Shown one piece after another: positions 1 to 9,967 of a DNA stretch of 64,000 nucleotides (positions within the stretch are counted from its first letter, which is position 1; each line of letters starts with the position of its first letter). This DNA comes from Carnobacterium maltaromaticum DSM 20342. Its GTDB lineage: Bacteria; Bacillota; Bacilli; Lactobacillales; Carnobacteriaceae. The stretch is from the NCBI RefSeq assembly GCF_000744945.1, contig NZ_JQMX01000001.1, positions 2,232,001-2,296,000 on the forward strand, read 5' to 3'. The notes under the pieces are model-generated. The model made no database searches. It saw only the letters and a list, made by a program, of their open reading frames with translations, and was not told where the DNA came from. The translations under genes were made by a program, and so were the position numbers.

Positions 1-1035
1 TGTAACACTTATTACAAAGGCAGTGCTACCAAACAAAATAACGAAAACACCTAATCCGATAATTTTCCTCACTGTTTTTTTAGCAACTTTTTTTCTAGGA
101 TGATAGATAAAAATAAAATGTTTCGTACTATAAAACAATAAAAAAGAAAAGATAAATAAGAGATTTATTAAGCGAAAAGGCAGGACTGGATGATGACCTA
201 AATGCAAAGCTGCCGCAAAAAGTGTAATCGAAATTAACATAAATAAATTACTGTACAACAATAATTGCCCATTCGTTAGTTGTTTTTTATCAATTATCCA
301 ATCTAAATGAGCATAGTACGAACTCCACATTAAACTAATTGCCACAAAAGCAACAATGACATATAAAAGTGTCGAGACGTCCATTGTTTGACCATTTAAA
401 ATTGCGATTAACGCTACCACTGTCTCTCCAAAACAAATTAAAGTGAATAAACCTAAACGTTCAGCTAAATGACTAACGTCAACAGGTGAATCCCGTAATG
501 TTTTTCGGTTAATCAATGGCATCACAATATCCAAAAAGATTCCAAAAAATAAAATAAAATAACGCGGAAATCCAGTAAAAAACAAAGAAGTGCTAGATAA
601 AACCAATGAAAATGTAAAATAATTTGTAAGTAGTTGAATGATTTTTTTATCTGCTGGATTATCAATGCAACGTTTTACAGAATGGTACTGGACAATAGTT
701 AGCACGCGGATTCCGACAAATCCAAGCAAAAAAGTAAAATAAGTTTCATTAAAATTTAGATTGAAGCTGGCTGTCATCAACATCACAAAAAACATTTGAA
801 TAAATGTATAGTAATGAGGGTTTTTTAAAATTAATCTATAACGGTTTAAAAACATTGTTTGACCTGCCCAAGCCCACCACATAGGAACAATCATTAATAA
901 ATATTCACCAGTAATAGCAAAAAAATGACGTGGTTGTTGATTAACTGTGGTCAACAAATGACTAGTTGATGAAATTGCAACAACAAAAACTAAATCATAA
1001 AATAATTCCAGCCAACTGACTTTATGTTTCTCCAA
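1..1035 (-). CDS. Low-temperature-requirement A (LtrA) family membrane protein, 3' end cut by window edge
   Basis: The frame is open from a TTG codon at 1035 to the window edge (345 codons). AGGAGG at 1043-1048 sits 7 nt before the TTG, and no ATG fits better. The N-terminus (EKHKVSWLELFYDLVFVVAI) and an internal HLAERLGLFTLICFGETVVA segment are typical of the LtrA family. The chain is a succession of hydrophobic helices, so it is a multi-pass membrane protein. Family members are a little under 400 residues, so perhaps 20-50 C-terminal residues lie outside. The family was named from a Listeria cold-growth mutant; its biochemical role is not known. Family is confident, function is not. Confidence 0.85.
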   Translation of the reverse strand, partial: MEKHKVSWLELFYDLVFVVAISSTSHLLTTVNQQPRHFFAITGEYLLMIVPMWWAWAGQTMFLNRYRLILKNPHYYTFIQMFFVMLMTASFNLNFNETYFTFLLGFVGIRVLTIVQYHSVKRCIDNPADKKIIQLLTNYFTFSLVLSSTSLFFTGFPRYFILFFGIFLDIVMPLINRKTLRDSPVDVSHLAERLGLFTLICFGETVVALIAILNGQTMDVSTLLYVIVAFVAISLMWSSYYAHLDWIIDKKQLTNGQLLLYSNLFMLISITLFAAALHLGHHPVLPFRLINLLFIFSFLLFYSTKHFIFIYHPRKKVAKKTVRKIIGLGVFVILFGSTAFVISVT

Positions 1036-1174
1036 AAAAACGCCTCCTCAAGATGCAAATTTTATACGTTAAAATTATAACATATAATAATAACATTATT
1101 AAGTTGGATTAACGACTAAAAAAAGGGCAAAAACTACCTTAAATCCATTTTATAAGTTATTCATACGTTATAGA

Positions 1175-1292
1175 ATACGGTATACTTCGTTATCTTAATT
1201 TTAGAAACAACCAAACTAATTTTTTGTTTTTAGTTTTTCTCTATAACTCCTTTTAGACACCTAACCCTACTTCAAATGGCCTGCTTCGTTTC
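1175..1292 (+). repeat. Decayed fifth copy of the structured sRNA element; otherwise empty gap 1036-1659
   Basis: The stretch keeps a TATACT (1181-1186), then ACAACCAAACTAA followed by a T-rich run, then TAACTCCTTTT and CACCT, in the same order as the intact elements at 6065, 16396, 19944 and 23029. The terminator is ruined: the right arm no longer complements CACCT. It resembles the short form of the element (like 19944). The rest of 1036-1659 is AT-rich; I see nothing else there beyond the start region of the next gene. Confidence 0.55.
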
Positions 1293-1659
1293 AAACCATA
1301 CTGCGAAAATATTTTTTTAGTTATTTTAAAAATATAAACAAATTGAAAGACTAGTCCAAAACATAATAAACCTCCACAAATAAACAAAAAAGTTATTTAT
1401 TAGTTTTAAAAATGAATAATATGCAAATGTGAACAAATAATTAGTTGTTATTTTATTTTATAAGGTGAAATCCACTTTCAACGCTGTAAGAACCTTGATT
1501 TTTCTTCTTTAAATGGTAAACTTATTTTTAAATGACACACTATAAAAATTCCCCAGTGTACTATGGTGTATACAAAAATATTATACATCGTTATTTATTT
1601 TTCAGAATTTTAAAACACTACGTTATCAAATTGAGGATATAAGAAGAGGAGTGCTCTAA

Positions 1660-4600
1660 ATGAAAAAGAAAAAAATTGGATTGCTAATGTTGGCATTATT
1701 AATCGCACAAAATATGAGTTTTTCGGTCAATGCATTCGCTGTAACAACAGGCGAGAAGCCAACAGAAGAAGCTATAAGTAGTGAAGACACAAATAACCTA
1801 GAAACAAAAATGAACCAACCAGAATCAACTTTACCAGCAAGTGAACCCACACAAGAAGCAGCTCCTTTTAGTGCAGACAAAGCTGTAGATATTCCAGCTA
1901 AAGAAGAATCTGTTCCAGCCATTCAAGCAGAGATTCCACAGACAGCTTCGACCATCACAGACGAAATTCTATCGACAATGACTGTTACGGATATGAATGG
2001 TGTTGAGTACGATCAATCAGCAGTTAATCGATTATTAAATTCATCACCTGTAACTGCAAAATTAAACTTTTTAGTGGAAGATAAAGATTACTTACCGGGC
2101 TCTGTGTACACAATGAGTCTGCCAGAACAACTGGGTTATTCCGATGCAAGTGGAGAAGTAAGTGGTGTTGACGCATCATGGTCAGTGGATGCCGCTAGTA
2201 AAACTGTGACGATTACATTTAACCAAAGAGTAAGGGATACAGCATTTACATTAAATTTGAAAAGCTACATTGCTACAGATAAAGACCCTCTCTTAACCAT
2301 TAATACACCTGGACAAACAACAAATCAATATAAGTTTGATTTGTATGAAGACATCGAACCCATTAAATATATAGAAACAAAATTTAATTTTGGGGTAAAT
2401 GGAGATATTTACTACAACTTAAACCGAACACTATCAGGAAATCAACTATTAGAATTACTGATGACTGAAACACCAAACACAACATTCAATAAGATTGATC
2501 AAACTTTCGAAGTAAATTCCTACGATGTCGATATTAATGGAACAATTCTTCCAGCAACAAAACAATTATTGGTAAAAGATAGTGATTATACTATCGCTGA
2601 AGATACTGTTACTAGAACAGCCATTTCTATTTCAGAAATGAACCAACAAAAAGCTTATGTAGTATCGCTTAATCGCGCCCTTGTTATGGAAAATACTTCA
2701 AAATATAGCTATTCCCTTCAACAAAATTTTCCTACCACAAAATTAGGTAGTGTCACTTTAGATGACACTCTAGCTTCTAATCGAGCATTGGAATTTACTG
2801 CCAAAACTAAGGAAAATCAATCAATTATTAGTAAAAAAGGGATTTCGACAATTCACGGAGGAAGTTTTCAAAATAAAGGGGACTATTATTTAACAATTTA
2901 TGGCAATACAACACATACTAAGCAAGGAGAAAAGATTGTTCTTACAAGTAAAAACGATCAAACCTTTGATAGTTACACATTTAATACGTATAATTCAGAA
3001 AATCAAGTTGTTCAATTAACAGATTATTTTGATGTTCGTGCAGAGGGAAATACGCTCGTTTTAACCGCAACAAAAGATAGTGACTTGCGAATTTCTATGA
3101 ACAATTTAAAAATGAAGCTTAATGAGAAAGATATTATTTTATCAATAGCTACACCCGTTATTGGGATGGATAAAGAATTCATTTTGATTTCAGATCAATA
3201 TATTCAACCCATTTCAGTGATTAATCCTAACAATGCTGAAACAGCTTGGGGAAATTACGATCAAAATGGGGCTTATTTTAACCGAACATCGGTTAATGTA
3301 GAAGGCAGTCGTGAAGCTCCAATTAAAAATTTAGTCATCAAGGTGAGTAATCCTAATTATTTAACCTTGCGAGAGGTCAAAAAAGTTTCGTCTTATAGTT
3401 TGAATAAAGATTATACCGTTACCAATACGCCGACAGGGGCTGTGATTAAGTTTACAACACCTATCACAAATTCAATCACAATTCCAATTGGATTTAATTA
3501 TGTACCAGATAGCTTGGCACAAAATAAAAGCATTCCCGTTGATACAATTCCGATTACAATGAGTGCAGATAGCTATGAAACAATAGATTCTACCGTCAAA
3601 ACTGGAAGCAAACAAGGATCTGAACGTACATTGCAAGCCAGCGGAAATCAGTTTTTAGTGAACGCTCGAAACGATTCCTTTGACTCGCTAGTAGTTTCAA
3701 CTAAAGTGCCTGTAGGATCGGATGTCATTTTTGATATTTATGATGTCTCTAATGATAACGTAGAATCAATTTATCCTCAATATTGGGACCGTGGCTATTA
3801 CTTTGATAATCCAATGAAAAAAGATACTCCGGGCTATCCTACTATTACATTTGATGAAGCGACAAACAGCTACAAGTTTGATTTTGGAAAAACATCGAAA
3901 CGTTACATTATTGAATATAAATTAGCAAATGGTTGGGTAGATATAAATCCAATTAAAGTGACTGGAACAACAGCAGAACCACTGTATAATAACCAAGAAA
4001 TGTCTGCTACTGTTACTGTCAGCAATACCCCAGTAGATATTTTATCTGCTAACCAAACAGAACATGAAACACTTAAAAATGTTACAAGCAACAGTGTGAC
4101 AACCAAAAATATTGATGATAAAACGCACAAAGTAATCAATCCAGTAGTTGATATTGCTATAAAAGGAGTATCCAATGGGGGAATTGATTTAAATTCACTT
4201 ATTATTGATGGGGTTCCAAAAGATGCTTATACCGTTAAGCAAACTCCCACAGGTGTAAAAATTACTTTTAATAACTACACACTGACCAAAAATATCACCA
4301 TTCGTTACAATACGGTTTCAGAAAATCCTGGACGTATTTTTACTGAAACAACGATTAGTTCTGATAGTTTAGAATTAATGAACGCAGACCGAAAAACAGT
4401 AGCTAGCAATGTCGTTATATTGAAGTTTTCAGATGGTGAAGCTGAAGGAATTGTTTATCTAGGAAAAGCACAATTCCGCACCTTTGATGGAACAGATAAA
4501 ACACTAACTATACCTGGTGTTCATTTTGAATTGGTCGATAATCTTAGCGGAACGACTAGTGAATTTGTAACTGATAGTACAGGCGAATATACTATTGATG

Positions 4601-5694
4601 CCATTATGTCTGGCGAGTATACGTTACGTGTAACGGAGGCCCCTAAGGGCTATGTCATTAATGATGATTATCTAGTTGGAAAATTGATTCGTTTAACTAA
4701 AGGTAGTAATCTCATTGAAGTTCCATTTAACTTAGATTTAACAAGTGTCAACGTTAAAGATTCTACCATTTATGTCGGAGATAGCTGGCAAGATTCTGAT
4801 AATTTCATTTCAGCAACGGATAAGAATGGAAAATCGCTTGATCTTAGTCAACTAACTGTTAGTGGCATAGTTGATACGACAAAACCTGGCATATATGAGG
4901 TTTCTTATGAAAATAATGCTATAGAAAAAAAAGCGATTATTACGGTCGTAGAAAAACAAGACTCGCTGATAGTTAAAGACTCTACATTATATGTAGGTGA
5001 TGATTGGCAAGCAGCTGATAATTTCATTTCAGCAACTGACCAAGATGGCAAGCCTCTTCCCCTTGATAAAGTAACAGTTACAGGGGTTGTAGACACAAAT
5101 AAAGCCGGTATTTACCAAGTAACTTACAGTCATGGTAGCCAAAATGAAGTTGCGACAATCACAGTAAAAGCGGACCAATCTACAGTTGTAGTAAAAGATT
5201 CCACACTATATATTGGAGACAATTGGGCAGCAAAAGATAACTTTATTTCTGCTACTGATCGAGATGGAAACTCCATTCCCTTTGATAAAGTCAAAGTTGC
5301 AGGTCTAGTTGATACAAAAATAAAAGGGGAATATAAAGTTTCATATTCCATCGAAACTGAAAATGAACCTAGTTTATTCATTGCAAAAGTTCTTCAAGAA
5401 AACCAGAAGACTTTAACAAATACCGCTACAATTAACGTTCTTGAAAAAGAAAGTCCAGTTACACCGGAAGAACCCACTCCTGGCGATCAATCAAAAAATG
5501 AGGATACTCAGGTTCATACTTCTAAACCAAATCAAGGGGTAAACGAAAAACCTGTTCAAAATCAATCGAAAGATTTCCCTCAAACAGGGGAACAAGCAAA
5601 TCCATCTTTAGGATTTATTGGTTTGTTGATTGTGTCAGTTTCATTAGGTGGACTGGTTTTAGTAAAAAAACGTAACGTAAAAAAATTAGATTAA
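1660..5694 (+). CDS. Large LPXTG-type cell-wall-anchored adhesin with SpaA/Cna-B-like and tandem Ig-like domains
   Basis: A 1344-residue protein with a signal peptide (about 1-27), a Thr/Glu/Pro-rich linker to about 100, and a long beta-rich region of MSCRAMM/WxL-adhesin look. A SpaA/Cna-B-like domain follows at about 930-1018 (TDSTGEYTIDAIMSGEYTLR). Three tandem Ig-like repeats of about 74 residues start near 1029, 1103 and 1176 with VKDSTLYVGD-type openings. A sortase motif FPQTG (1306-1310), a hydrophobic segment and a basic tail end it, so it should be exported and linked to peptidoglycan by sortase. The motif has F in place of the usual L. GAAGAGGAG lies upstream of the ATG. It is monocistronic, closed by the terminator at 5718. 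The ligand is unknown. Confidence 0.85.
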   Translation: MKKKKIGLLMLALLIAQNMSFSVNAFAVTTGEKPTEEAISSEDTNNLETKMNQPESTLPASEPTQEAAPFSADKAVDIPAKEESVPAIQAEIPQTASTITDEILSTMTVTDMNGVEYDQSAVNRLLNSSPVTAKLNFLVEDKDYLPGSVYTMSLPEQLGYSDASGEVSGVDASWSVDAASKTVTITFNQRVRDTAFTLNLKSYIATDKDPLLTINTPGQTTNQYKFDLYEDIEPIKYIETKFNFGVNGDIYYNLNRTLSGNQLLELLMTETPNTTFNKIDQTFEVNSYDVDINGTILPATKQLLVKDSDYTIAEDTVTRTAISISEMNQQKAYVVSLNRALVMENTSKYSYSLQQNFPTTKLGSVTLDDTLASNRALEFTAKTKENQSIISKKGISTIHGGSFQNKGDYYLTIYGNTTHTKQGEKIVLTSKNDQTFDSYTFNTYNSENQVVQLTDYFDVRAEGNTLVLTATKDSDLRISMNNLKMKLNEKDIILSIATPVIGMDKEFILISDQYIQPISVINPNNAETAWGNYDQNGAYFNRTSVNVEGSREAPIKNLVIKVSNPNYLTLREVKKVSSYSLNKDYTVTNTPTGAVIKFTTPITNSITIPIGFNYVPDSLAQNKSIPVDTIPITMSADSYETIDSTVKTGSKQGSERTLQASGNQFLVNARNDSFDSLVVSTKVPVGSDVIFDIYDVSNDNVESIYPQYWDRGYYFDNPMKKDTPGYPTITFDEATNSYKFDFGKTSKRYIIEYKLANGWVDINPIKVTGTTAEPLYNNQEMSATVTVSNTPVDILSANQTEHETLKNVTSNSVTTKNIDDKTHKVINPVVDIAIKGVSNGGIDLNSLIIDGVPKDAYTVKQTPTGVKITFNNYTLTKNITIRYNTVSENPGRIFTETTISSDSLELMNADRKTVASNVVILKFSDGEAEGIVYLGKAQFRTFDGTDKTLTIPGVHFELVDNLSGTTSEFVTDSTGEYTIDAIMSGEYTLRVTEAPKGYVINDDYLVGKLIRLTKGSNLIEVPFNLDLTSVNVKDSTIYVGDSWQDSDNFISATDKNGKSLDLSQLTVSGIVDTTKPGIYEVSYENNAIEKKAIITVVEKQDSLIVKDSTLYVGDDWQAADNFISATDQDGKPLPLDKVTVTGVVDTNKAGIYQVTYSHGSQNEVATITVKADQSTVVVKDSTLYIGDNWAAKDNFISATDRDGNSIPFDKVKVAGLVDTKIKGEYKVSYSIETENEPSLFIAKVLQENQKTLTNTATINVLEKESPVTPEEPTPGDQSKNEDTQVHTSKPNQGVNEKPVQNQSKDFPQTGEQANPSLGFIGLLIVSVSLGGLVLVKKRNVKKLD

Positions 5695-5717
5695 CAATCT
5701 AAGCTGTATAAATTATG

Positions 5718-5749
5718 GTGTTGATGAGTAAAATCATCAACACTTTTTT
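5718..5749 (+). terminator. Intrinsic terminator of the adhesin gene
   Basis: Perfect 10-bp stem (GTGTTGATGA / TCATCAACAC) with a 6-nt loop followed by six T, 23 nt after the adhesin stop. Confidence 0.9.
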
Positions 5750-5868
5750 GTATGAAAAAGGGCGCATCTAATATAATGATAGAAATCGGGTGGTATCTTA
5801 GAAAAAAATTCCTCTTGAAGCAGTTTATCAACGGATTCTTTCATACTGTTTTCCTCTTTGTGACAGAT

Positions 5869-5924
5869 AAAAAGAACCAATCCTAAGCGATCTCAGGATT
5901 GGTTCGTATGGATAATATATATTC
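5869..5924. repeat. Repeated hairpin element, copy 1 (second copy at 18911)
   Basis: Perfect 11-bp inverted repeat GAACCAATCCT ... AGGATTGGTTC with a 10-nt loop, followed on the right by GGATAATATATATT. The same hairpin and flank recur at 18911-18966, with two changes in the four bases after the stem and one in the loop. On the minus strand the stem is followed by TTTTT, so it could terminate leftward transcription. There is no gene to its right that needs it. The gap 5750-6064 holds no gene I can support. Confidence 0.7.
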
Positions 5925-6064
5925 ATTTTTACATTTTGCTCCTACACTACTGACATCTAGTTCATACAATTTAATGTCATTTTACAGATTTAATTCTTAT
6001 ATTCGTCAAACTTATTTACCCTTTTCGGCATACTTTCTTCACATTTTATGGGTATACTAAAAGA

Positions 6065-6276
6065 GTAGTAAGGATGACAACATTCTTACCTAAGCTAAAC
6101 AACAACCAAACTAACTTTTTATTTTCATTTTTCATTACAACTCCTCCAAAGTGTAATGGACCAATTGATCAAAGTCAGTTCTTTGAACTGACTTTGATCA
6201 TGGCTGTACGATTTAAAAAATCTACAGCCATGACAACTCCTTTTTGCTACCTGACTCTCCATCAGGTGGCTTTTTT
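6065..6276 (+). ncRNA. Structured small RNA element, copy A (long form)
   Basis: TATACT at 6053-6058 precedes an about 210-nt unit ending in an intrinsic terminator (stem 6246-6254 / 6262-6270, then T6). In order it contains a 5' hairpin (GTAAGGAT / ATTCTTAC, 6068-6089) and an unpaired A/C-rich tract. Next is a hairpin CATTACA / TGTAATG (6133-6158) whose loop carries CTCCTCC, then a perfect 16-bp hairpin (6166-6200). A CATGGCTGTA / TACAGCCATG hairpin (6199-6232) is followed by ACAACTCCTTTT before the terminator. The CU-rich loop is complementary to Shine-Dalgarno sequences. About 65 nt upstream of the TATACT is also conserved between copies, so the promoter is probably regulated. No convincing ORF. 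That it is a base-pairing regulator is inference. The rest of the gap to 6500 shows nothing. Confidence 0.75.
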
Positions 6277-6500
6277 ATTTATGATGTTTTATACATTATT
6301 TTGATATCAAAAATAGCATCCATTCATTTAACTCATCTTGACTTTCCATGTTATGGAAATCCATTCAATCGTGCATTTTTCTTTTGTTATTCTTCAAAAT
6401 CACTAAAAAAGCGCAAGCCATCAAGACATTCTCATCTCTATAGAGAACTGAATCTTGAAAGCTTACACCAACCTAATCGGAATTTAATCGTATATTCAGT

Positions 6501-8744
6501 TTAATTAGGGACTTCTGTAACCAGTGACCAGTTAATTGTAGTTTGATAACGAACTTTGTTTTTGGCACTACCACCTGGTACATATAAGGATACTTGCGTA
6601 GGATCCCAAACATTGGTTGTGATATTTTTACCACTAGCATTCACTTTTGGCGTTGTTAAAATAGCTGTTGGAGTTTCACTAAGACTAACTCCTCGGCTTA
6701 TTATGCTGTTATCAATGATTGGTTCTGAATTAGAGGCTGTATTGTAAATCTTTCCCTTCGGAATTTTCAATTGTGCGCCTTCAAGAGTTGACCCGTCTGA
6801 TCCTATAAACGGAGTACTTTGACTCACACTTAAAGTCCAGCCATTATCACTTAACCTTGTATCTGATACTTGTATCCATTGTTGCGTTAGGGTTTTCCCA
6901 GAAACCGATAAAGGCTGGTTCGCTTGATAAGTCTTGTTTAAAAAAGATGTCGTCACTTTTCCAAAATCAAAATTCGAAGGTGCATAATCCACTCGAAGAT
7001 AGCCTATATTTCCTGTTCCTTCATTCTCTGCATCCGTCTCATTTCCTGGTTGAGGGTTCGTTGGATCTATTGGTTTACTTGCACCTGGCTGAGTAACTGT
7101 TACTGTAAATTCACTTGTTAAATCTTTGGTTAAACCGCTATCCTCTTTAGCGAGAAAATAAGATAAGGAATACGTTCCTACCTCTTTTTTAAGAGAGTCT
7201 AAACCACGAATCTGTAATTTATTGACTAAGTCAATCTTGTTAGTATCCGAGATTAAATACGCTTGCGTTTGACTATCTTTTAAAAACCGGTCTAACATTT
7301 CCGCATTAGACAAACTTATCAATTCTTCTTGGTCTATTTGAAAATTGGTACTTTCTAATAGGGAATTTGAATCATAAACGATTAACTCTGACTGTATTTC
7401 AGTACTGTTAAAGGCATCATCTTTAATCGTCACATAAACAAGATACTTTCCACTTTTTTGTAACATTTCTATTATTTTCTCACTATTATTTTTCATGGAA
7501 TACTCAACTGTAATCTTTTTATTAGTAGGGTTAGAATCATTTAAGTCATTGACAAATTTATCTGGTATTGGAATCGCATCCTTTAAAATACTATGAACTG
7601 TTTTAGCTTTTCCTGTTGGAATCGTCTGATCTTTAACTGTTACAGTTTCACTCAATCGTTTTCCATGTCTGTTGGCGACAACAACAACTTTTTCACCCGC
7701 AATAAAATGCCCAGCATTTTCTAAATTCACTGTATAATCTCCATTTTCATCTGCCTGTAAAGTAAAATTTTCAGGTTCATCTTTAAAAGGAGAAACTAAG
7801 CTAGTTGCAGGTAAATTGGAATTCCCTGTAACCCTGACATAAGCACGTGGATAGGTGGTTCCTTTAATCATCATACTGTTTAGATTTTCTCTATTATCGC
7901 CTAACTCCGTTGTTATTAAGCTCATTTGAATCGCATCTAAAAATTCTTGTGCTAAATTTGTGTATTGCAGTAAAAATGCTCTTTCAGTTGAATTCACCAC
8001 CAAATCAACTGTTTTTTTCACGTTATCCAGTTCCTTCTGAGTCACAAATTCATTGAGTTTCGTATAGCTTGTATCAGTAAATAATTGTTCAACATCTCTT
8101 CTAGCTTCAATGATATTTTGATCTAAATCAATGATCGAAAGATTACTTCCACTCATCACTACAAACACTTGCTCTGAATAAAGTCGCGTTTGAAATGAGA
8201 CCGCACCAGAAAAATCCACTGTCTTAAAATTTTGATAAGTCATACTATCCAAAGGTACTGACAACTGTTTAATAATTTCCCCATCAAATCCGCTTCCTTG
8301 TCTGATACTCATTTTGAATTGCGGAACAGCTGTTCCGTATGATGAATTCTTCAGTTGATAACTGACTTGGTATTGATGACCTTTAACAACTTCAAAAGCA
8401 CGTTGCGTTAATAGATTGCTCACACTTCCATTCAAGGATTGATAAAATGACATGTCAGAAAACCTAGTAGTACCTATTCTATTATTATTATATAATATAT
8501 CTCCATATTGATTTAACGTTGCTAATGACCAACTAGTATAGCCAGTATATGGTTGAGCTTGTTTTCCTTGCAATAGATTATACTTAGTTAACGTAGTTGT
8601 ATCTGTTACTTTGCTCGCAGTTGGATAAGGCCGACCAATCAAAGATACTTGCTCAATTTCAGCAGAGGCATGCAACGGATTCCAGATACATAAAATTAAA
8701 GAAAGACTGGCAAATAAACTTAATCTTTTAAAAAAGGATTTCAT
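6501..8744 (-). CDS. Large WxL-domain surface protein (CscC-like)
   Basis: A 747-residue protein with a signal peptide (MKSFFKRLSLFASLSLILCI, cleaved near HASAE), a long beta-rich N-terminal part, a proline-rich linker and a C-terminal WxL domain (about 580-747) with both motifs, GWTLSVS and NWSLVTE. WxL domains attach non-covalently to peptidoglycan. I start at ATG 8744 because AGGTGG (8750-8755) is 5 nt upstream; an in-frame GTG at 8753 lies inside that site. It is the last gene of the operon starting at 14240, 28 nt after the DUF916 gene, and corresponds to the long WxL member of Csc complexes. The ligand is unknown. Confidence 0.88.
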   Translation of the reverse strand: MKSFFKRLSLFASLSLILCIWNPLHASAEIEQVSLIGRPYPTASKVTDTTTLTKYNLLQGKQAQPYTGYTSWSLATLNQYGDILYNNNRIGTTRFSDMSFYQSLNGSVSNLLTQRAFEVVKGHQYQVSYQLKNSSYGTAVPQFKMSIRQGSGFDGEIIKQLSVPLDSMTYQNFKTVDFSGAVSFQTRLYSEQVFVVMSGSNLSIIDLDQNIIEARRDVEQLFTDTSYTKLNEFVTQKELDNVKKTVDLVVNSTERAFLLQYTNLAQEFLDAIQMSLITTELGDNRENLNSMMIKGTTYPRAYVRVTGNSNLPATSLVSPFKDEPENFTLQADENGDYTVNLENAGHFIAGEKVVVVANRHGKRLSETVTVKDQTIPTGKAKTVHSILKDAIPIPDKFVNDLNDSNPTNKKITVEYSMKNNSEKIIEMLQKSGKYLVYVTIKDDAFNSTEIQSELIVYDSNSLLESTNFQIDQEELISLSNAEMLDRFLKDSQTQAYLISDTNKIDLVNKLQIRGLDSLKKEVGTYSLSYFLAKEDSGLTKDLTSEFTVTVTQPGASKPIDPTNPQPGNETDAENEGTGNIGYLRVDYAPSNFDFGKVTTSFLNKTYQANQPLSVSGKTLTQQWIQVSDTRLSDNGWTLSVSQSTPFIGSDGSTLEGAQLKIPKGKIYNTASNSEPIIDNSIISRGVSLSETPTAILTTPKVNASGKNITTNVWDPTQVSLYVPGGSAKNKVRYQTTINWSLVTEVPN

Positions 8745-8772
8745 ATTTTCCACCTACCTTCATATTTGACTC

Positions 8773-9918
8773 TCACTTATCTTGTCTTTTGCTTAATCGT
8801 TTTTGTTTCAGTTTAGTTTCTTCTCTTTTTTTTCTTTTAGCCATCATCTTTAATTTTTTTCTTTTCTTTTTTTGATTATTCCTTATTAGTACGAAAAGAG
8901 TCACTAGACCACTTACAATAAGAAAAAGAACACCAATAAGAACTAAATTATTATTATTTTCAGAAGAAACGTTGTCATTCAATGCATCTTGATTGATTTG
9001 TTGCGCTTTTTCTTTGGTAATACTAAACTTTTGACTCCAATTCCAGTTTTGGCTCGGCCATTTTGGATCATTAGTTGACGCTTCTACATTTAATACATAG
9101 TCTCCTGATTTCATTTCCTGATCCTTTAAAAAAATCGGATAAGAAAAGTTGGAATTAGGAGCCATAATCATGTCTTCTTGCTTTCGTTCGTATAGAAGCT
9201 CACCATTTTTTTCATTTAAAATTTGGGCATTCACAGTTAGCTTTGAAATAATACCTGGGGATTCATTTTCGATAGTAGCTTGAACCGCTTTTCGATAGTT
9301 ACTTAGTCCTGTTGTAACACCCTTTAATTTTAATTCAGGTTTTTCAATTTCTTGATTTACCGTGACTTTTATTGCCAAGGAATAACTATATTTATTCGCA
9401 ATTCCGATCCCCTGTTCTTCTTTATTTTCTACGACTTGATTTTCTTTTTCAAAATACCAAGCACCTAGCATCACACCATCTGGTACATCCTTTGGCACAT
9501 CAATAAATGCCGTGACAGTTTTTTCTGAATGTGGTGGCACTTCAATACGTTTATCCGAAGCCTCAATCGTTGCGAAATCACTTAGCTTAAATTTTAAGCT
9601 CTTAGATATAGATTTTGGTTTGGCATTATAAGTAATTGTCCCATTTTCATTTGTAAAAGCCGTAAAAATTTGAGACTTTACATAAATGGGTTGATTGGAT
9701 GAATTTGCTATTATTGCTTGAATTTCTTTATTTTCACCCTTAGTTACCCCTAAATCATAGAAAGAGCTTGTCTCATTGATTTCATTAGCAGCTTTTATTT
9801 TTTTTACGCTATAGCTCACCTCAGCTTTTTGTTGTATAGTTGCTTCAGAATTTTCAGCATAAACATTGCTTCCAAGCAATAACAAAGCTAAAATCATTAT
9901 ACTAATTATTTTTTTCAT
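8773..9918 (-). CDS. DUF916/DUF3324 membrane-anchored surface protein (CscA-like), second of two
   Basis: 381 residues: signal peptide (about 1-21), a DUF916 (WxL peptidoglycan-binding) domain at about 33-150 and a DUF3324 host-binding-type domain at about 165-305 containing MIMAPNSNFSYPI. One transmembrane helix at about 325-345 and a strongly Lys/Arg-rich cytoplasmic tail follow. Family knowledge says these proteins partner WxL proteins at the wall. It sits between a small WxL gene (9968) and the large WxL gene (6501). It is clearly paralogous to the protein at 10679, sharing the APNSNF motif and overall layout, so the operon may build two partner pairs. Confidence 0.88.
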   Translation of the reverse strand: MKKIISIMILALLLLGSNVYAENSEATIQQKAEVSYSVKKIKAANEINETSSFYDLGVTKGENKEIQAIIANSSNQPIYVKSQIFTAFTNENGTITYNAKPKSISKSLKFKLSDFATIEASDKRIEVPPHSEKTVTAFIDVPKDVPDGVMLGAWYFEKENQVVENKEEQGIGIANKYSYSLAIKVTVNQEIEKPELKLKGVTTGLSNYRKAVQATIENESPGIISKLTVNAQILNEKNGELLYERKQEDMIMAPNSNFSYPIFLKDQEMKSGDYVLNVEASTNDPKWPSQNWNWSQKFSITKEKAQQINQDALNDNVSSENNNNLVLIGVLFLIVSGLVTLFVLIRNNQKKKRKKLKMMAKRKKREETKLKQKRLSKRQDK

Positions 9919-9967
9919 TATAAAATTCCTTTACTGTATCAATCTATAAGAAAATTGAGTTCTTGGC

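Noticed and set aside
1660..5694. Treating the adhesin as part of the WxL operon
   Set aside because: It is on the opposite strand, has its own terminator and lacks WxL motifs.
6074..6304. 76-codon reading frame on the + strand across sRNA copy A
   Set aside because: It has no ribosome site, runs through all the hairpins and the terminator, and is not preserved in the other copies, which differ by frame-breaking insertions and deletions.
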